Assembly: GCA_020721025.1 (NCBI GenBank)
Contig: DYNO01000072.1
Span: 1-14,712, forward strand
Direction: 5' to 3'
From: Thiomargarita sp.
GTDB lineage: Bacteria > Pseudomonadota > Gammaproteobacteria > Beggiatoales > Beggiatoaceae
Length of the DNA stretch: 14,712 bases
Shown here: positions 8,201 through 14,712 of the stretch, piece by piece
Numbering within the stretch: the first letter of the stretch is position 1
Layout: each line of letters begins with the position of its first letter
The notes under the pieces: model-generated
Told to the model about the DNA's origin: nothing
Database searches by the model: none
The model's input: the letters and a program-made list of their open reading frames with translations, nothing else
Position numbers and translations under genes: made by a program

Positions 8201-11200
8201 CAATTTCACTCAGCTCAATCCGATGTCCGGAAATTTTGACTTGATCGTCGGTGCGCCCCAAAAATTCCAAATTGCCCTCCGCTAACCAACGTCCCAAATC
8301 CCCCGTTTTATACATCTTTTCACCGGGTTTGAATGGATTATCGACAAATTTTTCCTGTGTCAAACTGGGATTGTTCAAATAGCCGCGTGAAACCCCATGA
8401 CCAGCAATACATATTTCGCCTACGATGCCAATTGGCGCAAGGTTTAAGCCAGAATCAAGCACATAGATTGCCGTGTTGACCACAGGTTTTCCGATAGGAA
8501 CGTTGTGATTATCCCATTGATTTTCTTCAACTTGATACAGCGTGGCACAAATTGAAGTTTCCGTAGGTCCATACCCATTGAAGTAATTTTTATTTTGGGC
8601 GTAAAACTGAACGTCCTCCACAATAGCAGGCTCACCAATGGTCATGAGCGTACGCAATGTAGGCAGGGGATGATGGTTGAGCGCGTTGAGATACACCGGC
8701 GGCAATAAACAAATGCTGATAGCTTGTTTTTCCAGATATTGAGCAAATTTTTGTGTATTTTGAATCGTTTCCTTGCTGATCAATACTAAAGTTGCTCCAG
8801 AAAGTAGCGCGAGAAAAGTTTCATCCAAGGACGCATCAAAGGAAGCGGAAGCAAATTGCAGCACTTTGTCACGTTGAGTCGCCTTAAAGGTATGAATCTT
8901 ATCATAAACCATATTCACAAAACCCCGATGTTCTATCATCACCCCCTTGGGCTGTCCGGTGGAGCCGGAAGTGTAAATCACGAAGGCAAGATCGCGGGCA
9001 GTTGCTCGAATCGGTGGATTTGCAAGATTATTCGATGAAATTTTCGGTAATTCAATAATATGCTGTAACGATGGCGATGAAATTGACTCCTGTCCTTGCA
9101 CAATCAAGAGACGGCAACAACTGTTATTTAACATGTAGTTAATCCGATCTTGTGGATAAGTAGGGTCTATCGGTAAATACACGGCACCGGTTTTGAGCAC
9201 CGCTAACAATGCAATGACTAATTGTTCTGAACGTTCTACCGTTACAGCAATAATTTCATCCGCTTGCACTTGATAGGTATCTAATAATTCATGAGCAATC
9301 CGGTTTGCCGCTTGATTTAACTCGCGATAGCTCATTTGCCGGTTTTCAAACGATAAGGCGATGTGATCGGGGGTTTTGGCAACTTGGGCTTCAAACAGTT
9401 CAATCACCGTGCTATCATCAGGATAGGCTTGATGGCGATTATTGAACCCTTCCAACAACATTTCCCGCTCGGAATTACTCAGAATATTCAGGTGCGCCAC
9501 AGATTGCGTCGGTTGATTGAGAATACTTTCAACCAGATGTTTAAAATGCCCGCCCATCTGCTGGATACGTTCCATTTTAAATAAATCTGTGTTGTAATTC
9601 AGTTCTAACTGGAGCTGCTCATCTTGCTCAATAAAGTGAAACATCAAGTCAAAACGACTGGTATCCCAAGCACTTTCTTGTGTAAAAGGTGAAAATTTCA
9701 AGTTTGGCAATTGCAACTTGGTAACTTCGATATTTTGCAACATTACCATCACGTCAAACAAGGCGGCATGGCTCATGTCTCGTTCGAGTTGTAATTCGTC
9801 AACCAGTCGATCAAACGGGTACATCTGGTGATCGAACGCATCTGTGGTGCTTTGTTTGACGCATTGCAGCACGCTAAGGAAATCTTGATTTCCAGTCACC
9901 GTGTCTCGTAGAGCTAACGTATTGACATAAAAGCCAATTTGGTCTTCTAAATCCGGATGATTTCGCCCAGCAATCGGAGAACCGATGATAATATCTTCCT
10001 GAGCCGTATAACGATATAATAACGTGCGCGTTGCCGCCAATACAAACATGAATAAACTGACTTGTTGTTGTTGACAAAATGTCGCTACATTTTCCGTTGT
10101 TCTGGTGTCAAAATGAAAATGTAGGGTATGTCCACGAAAGGTTTGCACGACCGGGCGGGGAAAATCGGTGGGCAAATTCAGTTGGGGTAGGGGTGGCGCA
10201 AAGCGTTGTAACCAATAGTTTTGATGCGATTGGGCGGCATTATCTGCCAATATCTGATGCTGCCATTGGCTATAGTCTTTATACTGAATCCGCAAGGGGG
10301 GTAAATCAGCCGTTTTTCCTTCCAAAACAGCGCGATATAACGTTGATATTTCCTGCATCAGAATATCCAACGACCATACATCGCTGATAATGTGGTGGAT
10401 ATTGAACATGAAAATGTGACGTTGCGGCGCGACTTTGAGTAATTGCACTCGCATCAAGGGCGCGCTTGTTAAATCAAAAGGTTGTGCATGATCTTGTTCG
10501 ACCCATTGTGTTGCAATTTCGAGTGAATTCGGGCGTTCTGTCAAATCAACAACGGGCAGGGTAAAAGCCACTTTTGCTAAAACCTGTTGTTTTAATTCAC
10601 CATCGACCATGACAAAACGCGTCCGTAGCACTTCATGTCGTGCAATGAGCTGTTGAAAAACCTGCTCTAATATCGCAGCATGGCATTCGCCATCAAGCCA
10701 ATAAACTGAGGGTAAATTGTACGCCCGCGCGTCGATATCCATTTGATGCATCACCCATAATCGCCGTTGGGCATGGGACACGGGATAATGATCACTCTCA
10801 GGAATGACAGGAATTGCGGCAAACTGGGATTTTTTCGCCTGATCAATCAATTGTGCAAGACGTTGCACGGTCGCATGTTCAAAAAAATCTTTCAAACTGA
10901 CTTCCACTTCAAACACTTTGTAGATTTTTGACACAGTGCGAATGGCTTTGAGAGAGTCGCCGCCCAAGTCGATGAATAAATTTTGCACCCCTACCTTGCT
11001 TAAACCGAGAATTTCGCCCCAAATCGCAGCAAGTTTCTGTTCAGACACGGTATTTGGCGCAACGTATGCCACACGTTCATACAGCAATGCTTCGGGCTTG
11101 GGTAACGCTTTACGGTCGATCTTGCCGTGTAAATTGAGTTTAAATTCATCCAATTGCACGAAAAACGACGGAATCATATATTCTGGCACAAAAGTGCTGA

Positions 11201-12620
11201 GATGTTGGCGCAATGTTTCAACCGTCAAGGGCTGTTTCACGGTGTAATAACAAACCAACGAGGCAGTTTCATCATTTTTATGTGCAATGACAATAGTTTG
11301 CTGAATTGATGGATGTTGCAACATCGCTTGCTCAATTTCGCCTAACTCAATCCGAATTCCATTGATTTTCACTTGGTTATCAAGCCGTCCCAAAATTTCC
11401 ACGCTACGATCTGGCAGATAACGTCCTAAGTCACCGGTTTTATACACGATGTCATTTTCGTCATTCGTCAATGGGTTAGGAATAAAACTCGCCTTGGTCA
11501 GAGCCGGATCACGATAGTAGCCATTGCTTAAAAAAGGTGTTTTGATATGAATTTCGCCGATCTCGCCAATGCCGGCTAACTGCTTGTTTTTAATGATTAA
11601 TAAGGCAGTATTGGAAATCGGTTGTCCGATGGGGAGCATGTTTTGGGATTCTTTGGGAAGTTCCCGGATGCGGTTAAATGCCTTTGCTAATGTGGATTCT
11701 GAGGGACCGTAGAGATTCACCAATTCGACCCGTTCGCCGATCAAGCCGCGCCATTGTAGTACATCTTTGCTATACAAAGGTTCGCCAGCAAGTAGGACTC
11801 TTTCTAATTGGGGCAGGCTTTGTTGGGGTTGCTCTAAATTTTCTAACTCTCTGAGTAACAAGCGAAATAACGAAGGCACGCAGTGTACGGTCGTCAATTG
11901 TACGTGCTGCATCCACTGCAATAATTTTGTGGCACTGCTACGGGTTTCTGTGGATGGAATGCACAAAGTACCGCCTGCGATGAGGGGAACAAAGATGTCC
12001 CGCAAACTCACGTCAAAAGTAGGGGCGGCTAGAAAACTGACGCGTACTCGCTCGTCTAATCCGAACTCTTTGATTTCCCAATGAATAAAATGACTGAGAC
12101 TTTTTTGTCGTCCGGTGATGGCTTTGGGATTTCCCGTAGAACCTGATGTAAATAACAGATAGATACTGTCTTCTGCATCCGCACTTAATTCTGGGTTATG
12201 GGCGGGAAATTGTTCTACTTCGTCCCAGTGAATAGCGGGCAACGGCGCAAGTTCAGCTTGCTGCAATTTTTGCTGTAAGGTATCTTGTAACCGTTTGTCT
12301 GTAATAATTAATTTTGGGGAAGTTTTGTTTAATACATAGTTGAGGCGATGTTCGGGCGTTGCCATGTCTAACGGTAAAAAAATCCCTCCGGCTTTTGCAA
12401 CCGCAAGCAGACTGATGATGTATGCGATACTGGCGGGAAGAAATAGGGCAACAACAACATCTTTATCAACACCTTGGGCTTTCAGTGCATGGGCAAGTTG
12501 ATTTGCGTGATGGTTCAGCATCTCAAAGCTAATTTCTTGATTATCCTGAATAATAGCGATATTTTGTGGAAACAAGCCAACGGTGTGTTCAAAAACGCTG
12601 TGAATAATTTTTTTGTTCAT
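5232..12620 (-). CDS. Nonribosomal peptide synthetase, A-T-C-A(methyltransferase)-T-E
   Basis: This is a 2462-residue multimodular assembly-line enzyme. Module 1 has no condensation domain, so it is a loading module. A1 is at about 1-510 (FTSGSTG 157-163, YGPSES 304-309, YKTGD 393-397, catalytic Lys500 in HGKIDRKAL), followed by carrier domain T1 with phosphopantetheine Ser556 (LGGDSLKAI). Module 2: C at about 611-1050 (HHIISDVWS 742-750, probably LCL because module 1 has no epimerase); A2 with core motifs a1-a8 at about 1075-1508 (TSGSTG 1217-1222, YGPTET 1350-1355, GHRIELSEIE 1465-1474); an inserted methyltransferase at about 1509-1850; A2 a9-a10 at about 1851-1895 (Lys1887 in NGKVDKKAL); T2 Ser1944; and an epimerisation domain at about 1990-2460 (HHLVVDSVS 2132-2140, SRTVGWFT 2283-2290, NYLGQ 2353-2357). 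Predicted product: a carrier-bound dipeptide with a methylated, D-configured second residue. There is no thioesterase, reductase, MbtH protein, phosphopantetheinyl transferase or exporter nearby. The ATG at 12620 has only a weak ribosome binding site. By GrsA alignment the pocket residues read D-V-R-H-L-A-L-L-A-K (A1) and D-A-D-L-M-I-G-I-C-K (A2); I cannot assign a substrate to either with confidence. Confidence 0.97.
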   Translation of the reverse strand: MNKKIIHSVFEHTVGLFPQNIAIIQDNQEISFEMLNHHANQLAHALKAQGVDKDVVVALFLPASIAYIISLLAVAKAGGIFLPLDMATPEHRLNYVLNKTSPKLIITDKRLQDTLQQKLQQAELAPLPAIHWDEVEQFPAHNPELSADAEDSIYLLFTSGSTGNPKAITGRQKSLSHFIHWEIKEFGLDERVRVSFLAAPTFDVSLRDIFVPLIAGGTLCIPSTETRSSATKLLQWMQHVQLTTVHCVPSLFRLLLRELENLEQPQQSLPQLERVLLAGEPLYSKDVLQWRGLIGERVELVNLYGPSESTLAKAFNRIRELPKESQNMLPIGQPISNTALLIIKNKQLAGIGEIGEIHIKTPFLSNGYYRDPALTKASFIPNPLTNDENDIVYKTGDLGRYLPDRSVEILGRLDNQVKINGIRIELGEIEQAMLQHPSIQQTIVIAHKNDETASLVCYYTVKQPLTVETLRQHLSTFVPEYMIPSFFVQLDEFKLNLHGKIDRKALPKPEALLYERVAYVAPNTVSEQKLAAIWGEILGLSKVGVQNLFIDLGGDSLKAIRTVSKIYKVFEVEVSLKDFFEHATVQRLAQLIDQAKKSQFAAIPVIPESDHYPVSHAQRRLWVMHQMDIDARAYNLPSVYWLDGECHAAILEQVFQQLIARHEVLRTRFVMVDGELKQQVLAKVAFTLPVVDLTERPNSLEIATQWVEQDHAQPFDLTSAPLMRVQLLKVAPQRHIFMFNIHHIISDVWSLDILMQEISTLYRAVLEGKTADLPPLRIQYKDYSQWQHQILADNAAQSHQNYWLQRFAPPLPQLNLPTDFPRPVVQTFRGHTLHFHFDTRTTENVATFCQQQQVSLFMFVLAATRTLLYRYTAQEDIIIGSPIAGRNHPDLEDQIGFYVNTLALRDTVTGNQDFLSVLQCVKQSTTDAFDHQMYPFDRLVDELQLERDMSHAALFDVMVMLQNIEVTKLQLPNLKFSPFTQESAWDTSRFDLMFHFIEQDEQLQLELNYNTDLFKMERIQQMGGHFKHLVESILNQPTQSVAHLNILSNSEREMLLEGFNNRHQAYPDDSTVIELFEAQVAKTPDHIALSFENRQMSYRELNQAANRIAHELLDTYQVQADEIIAVTVERSEQLVIALLAVLKTGAVYLPIDPTYPQDRINYMLNNSCCRLLIVQGQESISSPSLQHIIELPKISSNNLANPPIRATARDLAFVIYTSGSTGQPKGVMIEHRGFVNMVYDKIHTFKATQRDKVLQFASASFDASLDETFLALLSGATLVLISKETIQNTQKFAQYLEKQAISICLLPPVYLNALNHHPLPTLRTLMTIGEPAIVEDVQFYAQNKNYFNGYGPTETSICATLYQVEENQWDNHNVPIGKPVVNTAIYVLDSGLNLAPIGIVGEICIAGHGVSRGYLNNPSLTQEKFVDNPFKPGEKMYKTGDLGRWLAEGNLEFLGRTDDQVKISGHRIELSEIEYALRQHPYIQEVVVAAKGDKATEKTLSAYFTRKQKVELFPSIAEFYVYDDVVYRSMATDEARNERYRAAFNSLKNKKVVEIGPGPEVILSRLCLEAGAEKIYAIELLEETYRKAQLTLQRLGLEDRIILIHGDATQVELTEKVDYCISEIVGAIGGSEGSAKIINETRHFLHDGRCMIPQRSLTKIAAFSLPTTDFDYHFSPIAAHYVKQIFAQKGYSFDLRLCVKNFNHNALLSNADVFEDLDYTQEITLETTHSIELVIEKAGVFTGFLVWLTLYTDASHVVDILEQQASWIPVYLPIDLSGIEVQPGDKILATIDRKLCSNGLNPDFFVNGEIIRKNHVPVPFNYASYHDKSLFRATPFYAQLFADGQIPMQPALTTDDLRNFLIDSLPNYMLPSYFMELAQLPLTPNGKVDKKALPMPEITTVTESHNYAAPRTTMEQKLVEVWSQVLRKEVIGIYDNYFTLGGDSIKAIQIISRLHQEGWAAEVRDIFQSPTIAELALEIKVLKREIEQDVVTGDVPLSPIQAWFFAQPNPALHHFNQSVLLKSAARLNADRLRTVFEMLQIHHDALRLHYQVAEVLLGYNNLKGLVVRQQNADIDYPVNFQSIDLTNESEPTTKVESYANALHESFNLGQGPLMKAILFHLPQEDQLFIVIHHLVVDSVSWRILLEDLMTAYTHATLGQAIQLPLKTDSFKNYAERLLEHAQSDAVVQEIPYWQAVQSTLVRSLPRDFDTADNCIAETTQFTFALSAMDTQILLTDAHQAYHTRIDDLLLTALALALKQWHSGDKTLIVLEKYGREVLDLNLSRTVGWFTSIYPFVLELPETEDLGYQIKFIKESLRKVPNFGLNYGVLKYLTPPQQKMGLSSQDNVAQLGFNYLGQLDTAEDESSIFTVDWDSVGQGMSPQMPRVHDIDILSWVVDGKLEISLTYHQQRYQLATIQRLATAYEQALRAVITHCQSREGSELTPDDFTYKGLSLTDLDNLFD
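7071..8096 (-). other. PRMT-like methyltransferase embedded in NRPS adenylation domain 2
   Basis: About 340 residues (1509-1850 of the synthetase) are inserted between a8 (GHRIELSEIE) and a9 (LPNYMLP). The insert begins with an aromatic Y-x2-Y-like segment (FYVYDDVVYRSMATDEARN). It then has SAM motif I VVEIGPGPE (1552-1560), the acidic post-I strand IYAIE, and a double-E loop SEIVGAIGGSE (1622-1632) with Glu1623 and Glu1632. Next come FLHDGRCMIPQRS (1644-1656) and a C-terminal barrel-like part with a W-containing element (QQASWIPVY) in the place of the PRMT THW loop and a GDKI..TI strand. This order follows PRMT1 from end to end. A protein-arginine-type methyltransferase fold, acting here on a carrier-bound amino acid, is the best reading. 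The usual NRPS N-methyltransferase is a different class I subfamily. The substrate atom is unknown. Confidence 0.8.
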
Positions 12621-12912
12621 AGGAATTGTGAGATCATGAGGGAAACGTTCGTGGATTTGGTAAAATTAAGAATGCAATGATGCACATTTATAATCAAATT
12701 TTGCTATGTTGTATATGGTACTTAAGTACCATTTTGGATAGCATCCTAACTATCTGATATTTCAACAAAATGGAGAATTGACCGGCAAGCAATCTGACAT
12801 TTTTATGAGTGCTTCAATAAATACCGTGTTCCCAGATGATATAGCGAGAGCTATGAAAGGACGGAAGGAAAAGCTATAATGAGGTATTGAAACAGATCAA
12901 CAGAGTTTAGCC
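12621..12912. other. Divergent intergenic region between the NRPS and the AAA ATPase gene
   Basis: These 292 bases must hold the promoters of two divergent genes. On the minus strand a TATAAA lies about 70 bases before the NRPS ATG but lacks a good -35. A perfect 18-bp palindrome is listed separately. A short plus-strand frame at 12805-12879 encodes 24 residues (MSASINTVFPDDIARAMKGR, then KEKL) resembling the start of small antitoxins; it may be a gene remnant. The sequence AGCTAT occurs twice, at 12849-12854 and 12871-12876. Confidence 0.5.
12715..12732. promoter_or_regulatory. Perfect 18-bp palindrome, candidate operator
   Basis: ATGGTACTTAAGTACCAT is fully self-complementary. Its centre is about 103 bases upstream of the NRPS start and about 190 bases upstream of the ATPase start. 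It has no loop and no U-tract, which argues for a site bound by a dimeric regulator rather than an RNA hairpin. The regulator is not encoded in the window, and I do not recognise the motif. Confidence 0.45.
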
Positions 12913-14256
12913 ATGCACCGAATTGAAATTAAGAACTTTGGACCCATCAAACATTTTGAAGCTGATATCACAGATTTGATGTTTTTCATTGGAGCGCAAG
13001 CCAGTGGAAAAAGCACGATCAGTAAAATTATTTTCTTTTGTCGTTCATTAGGAAATGAATTATTGAACTACCTTTATGATAAGGATCGAGAAATTCAAAA
13101 ACAGTTGGTTAGAGACCATCTATTTAGATATCTTGGTAGTTCTTTGGAAGAATATTTTGGTGAGGAAACAATAAAAAATCTTACTACTGAGATGGAGGTA
13201 ATAGCTTACTTTAGCGATCAAGCCACAGTAAGAATTATTGCTACTCCTGCCGCTAATTGCATGGTAGTCAAGGTTATTCCTGATGAGCGTATGGTGGAAT
13301 TGTTGAGTCCCATTCTGGAACAAATTAGGCAGTTTCAATTACAAGCTAAAAAGATGTTGGACTCCCAAGAACTCCTTATGGTTAGCAAAATATTTTCTAC
13401 CAATGTTACAACCAAACTTTCCGAAATATTTACAGGCTCTCGCGGGTGCTTCTTTATTCCATCTGGACGCAGTGCTTTTTCAACTTTTGGAAAGCAATTA
13501 CGACAAAGCGACGAAAAACATTTTGATCGTGTAAGTCGGTTGTTTCTAGGGCTGGCAAATGATATCAATAGTAAATTTACAATCTCTCCGGCACAACTTA
13601 TTAAAAATAAAGAAAAATCTGGCATAAGCGAAGATTTAGATTTATTATTGAACTTTGCATTTACCCAGATGAAAACAATTTTAAAAGGTAGATACCGCTA
13701 CGAGATTGAGCCTACTCCACATGATTCTGGTATGGGAAAAATTTATTATGCTAAACATAGCAGAGATAAATATGTCCGCTTATCCTCAGCATCTTCTGGA
13801 CAACAGGAGGTTATATGGATTTTATATTTGCTTTTTAAGCTTATTTTAGACGATGTGCCTACGTTTAACATTATTGAAGAACCGGAAGCGCATTTATTTC
13901 CAGAAACTCAGAATCAACTGGTTGAATTTTTTGGATTATTTGCCAATGCGAAACCAGACAATCAACTGTTGGTGACGACGCATAGCCCGTATATTCTGAC
14001 GGCATTGAATAATTTGATCTACGCTTATCAAGTGGGGCAGAAAAATCCGGATGAAGTCAATACACTGATTCCTAAACAATTTTGGATAGACCCGCGGCGG
14101 GTATCGGCGTATTTTGTCGAAAATGGTACGGCGCGCTCAATTATGGATGAGGAGTTGCAACATATCAATGCTGAAGAAATTGATCGGGCTTCTGATTTAA
14201 CCAATTCGCTGCATGAACAATTGCTAGAGATTGAATTATTTGGAGAATCTCAATGA
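12913..14256 (+). CDS. AAA family (OLD/SMC-like ABC) ATPase
   Basis: This is a 447-residue cytoplasmic ATPase. It begins MHRIEIKNFGPIKHFEADI, the typical first strand of the recF/OLD/AAA_15-AAA_21 group. Walker A is GAQASGKS (27-34). A helical middle region follows, with FIPSGRSAFS at 181-190. The ABC signature-like loop is LSSASSGQQE (290-299), Walker B is FNIIEEPEAHLFP (318-330) with Glu322 and Glu323 as candidate catalytic residues, and the switch loop is TTHSPY (355-360). No C-terminal TOPRIM nuclease is fused, unlike true OLD proteins. The last bases form an ATGA overlap with the next gene, so the two are probably translated together and may form a complex. Such ATPase plus effector pairs are common in anti-phage systems. 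The first two thirds read more A/T-rich than the NRPS, which fits a transferred cassette. There is no strong ribosome binding site at the ATG. Confidence 0.9.
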   Translation: MHRIEIKNFGPIKHFEADITDLMFFIGAQASGKSTISKIIFFCRSLGNELLNYLYDKDREIQKQLVRDHLFRYLGSSLEEYFGEETIKNLTTEMEVIAYFSDQATVRIIATPAANCMVVKVIPDERMVELLSPILEQIRQFQLQAKKMLDSQELLMVSKIFSTNVTTKLSEIFTGSRGCFFIPSGRSAFSTFGKQLRQSDEKHFDRVSRLFLGLANDINSKFTISPAQLIKNKEKSGISEDLDLLLNFAFTQMKTILKGRYRYEIEPTPHDSGMGKIYYAKHSRDKYVRLSSASSGQQEVIWILYLLFKLILDDVPTFNIIEEPEAHLFPETQNQLVEFFGLFANAKPDNQLLVTTHSPYILTALNNLIYAYQVGQKNPDEVNTLIPKQFWIDPRRVSAYFVENGTARSIMDEELQHINAEEIDRASDLTNSLHEQLLEIELFGESQ

Positions 14257-14712
14257 CATGTGAAAATTGCTTTAATCACGCCAAGAATCAAAAATGTCAA
14301 AAATTCTGTGATACTCGCGAAATTATCGTGATTAGTGATAAAAAAAGCACCCAGTGGACGTTTAAAAATCCAGCGAAAAAATGCGTCTGTCACATTCAAA
14401 TTGATGGCTGCATAATTGAAAATCAAGAAGTTAGAAAATGCGATCATCTGTTTTTAGTTTGTGATGAAAAATCTGCTTTTTTGATTGAACTGAAAGGTAA
14501 AAAGTTAGAAGATGCACTCGAACAAATTTTATCTACATTGCAACAACTTAAAAATAATTTAACTGGTTTCAATATTTACGCACGGGTTGCACTCACAAGA
14601 GCTCCGAAAATTTTATCGCCAAAAGCTGAAAAAATAGAAAAACAACTCGGTAAACTGCTAGGACACTCGCCCCTAGGTAGAGAAAAATTACGTTATCAAG
14701 CCTCTGCCCCCA
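14253..14712 (+). CDS. Cys-rich protein with PD-(D/E)xK nuclease-like core (partial)
   Basis: The reading frame from the ATG at 14253 stays open for 153 codons to the right edge, so the C-terminus is missing. Residues 3-19 show C-x2-C-x8-C-x3-C (Cys3, Cys6, Cys15, Cys19), a possible zinc-binding knuckle. Further cysteines lie at 44, 46, 53, 63 and 70. The core VDGC-like IQIDGC (48-53), then KCDHLFLV (Asp64) and FLIELKGKKLEDALEQI (Glu79-Leu-Lys81, Gln91) matches the D-x(n)-E-x-K layout of PD-(D/E)xK endonucleases: a strand, Asp, the next strand ending ExK, then a helix with a conserved Gln. The ATG overlaps the ATPase stop (ATGA), so the two genes are translationally coupled. By inference it is the nuclease-like effector of the ATPase. 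I cannot assign it to a named family, and its activity is unproven. Confidence 0.75.
   Translation, partial: MTCENCFNHAKNQKCQKFCDTREIIVISDKKSTQWTFKNPAKKCVCHIQIDGCIIENQEVRKCDHLFLVCDEKSAFLIELKGKKLEDALEQILSTLQQLKNNLTGFNIYARVALTRAPKILSPKAEKIEKQLGKLLGHSPLGREKLRYQASAP

Noticed and set aside
10079..10387. Plus-strand open frames inside the NRPS gene, about 60-105 codons each
   Set aside because: They are antisense to well-conserved C and A domain motifs and have no independent ribosome binding sites or family signals.
12913..14256. OLD-family nuclease (GajA-like) call for the ATPase
   Set aside because: The protein ends soon after the switch loop, with no TOPRIM domain; a separate nuclease-like gene follows.
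1..14712. CRISPR arrays, tRNA/rRNA genes, insertion sequences
   Set aside because: No regularly spaced direct repeats, tRNA cloverleaf, rRNA segments or transposase motifs were seen on either strand.

Overview
The window looks like an AT-leaning gammaproteobacterial chromosome. The main clue is a divergent N-terminal fragment matching the NifL redox-sensing PAS domain, because NifL is largely confined to nitrogen-fixing Gammaproteobacteria and a few Betaproteobacteria. A group 4 [NiFe]-hydrogenase-type small subunit, a TPR-glycosyltransferase of a type common in sulfur- and methane-oxidising proteobacteria, and a Gln/Leu(TTG)-rich codon style would fit a Beggiatoa/Thiotrichales-like sulfur oxidiser. 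That placement is only an inference.

Layout: (1) 1-263, minus strand, the start of nifL, running off the left edge. (2) 264-847, an AT-rich divergent intergenic region. (3) 848-2815, plus strand, a two-TM methyl-accepting chemotaxis protein. (4) 2885-4384, plus strand, a TPR protein with a C-terminal GT-B-like glycosyltransferase region. (5) 4358-4885, minus strand, a lone NuoB/HycG-type hydrogenase small subunit whose 3' end overlaps the convergent TPR gene by 27 bp. (6) 4886-5231, noncoding, with a large imperfect inverted repeat. (7) 5232-12620, minus strand, a 2462-residue nonribosomal peptide synthetase that occupies half the window. (8) 12621-12912, a divergent intergenic region with a perfect 18-bp palindrome. 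(9) 12913-14256, plus strand, an OLD/SMC-like AAA ATPase, coupled by a 4-bp ATGA overlap to (10) 14253-14712, a Cys-rich protein with a PD-(D/E)xK-like core, cut by the right edge.

The most unusual content is the NRPS. Its order is A1-T1-C-A2(MT)-T2-E, with no thioesterase. Its second adenylation domain is interrupted between core motifs a8 and a9 by about 340 residues that read as a complete protein-arginine-methyltransferase (PRMT)-like enzyme, including a double-glutamate loop with the same E-x8-E spacing as PRMT1. This suggests, but does not prove, guanidino or related side-chain methylation while the residue is bound to the synthetase. The enzyme ends in an epimerisation domain, so a partner synthetase or trans-acting release enzyme should lie elsewhere.

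The second point of interest is the ATPase plus nuclease-like pair at the right end. It has the layout of a two-gene defence module but does not match a named system that I recognise. No tRNA, rRNA, CRISPR array, IS element or transposase was seen.
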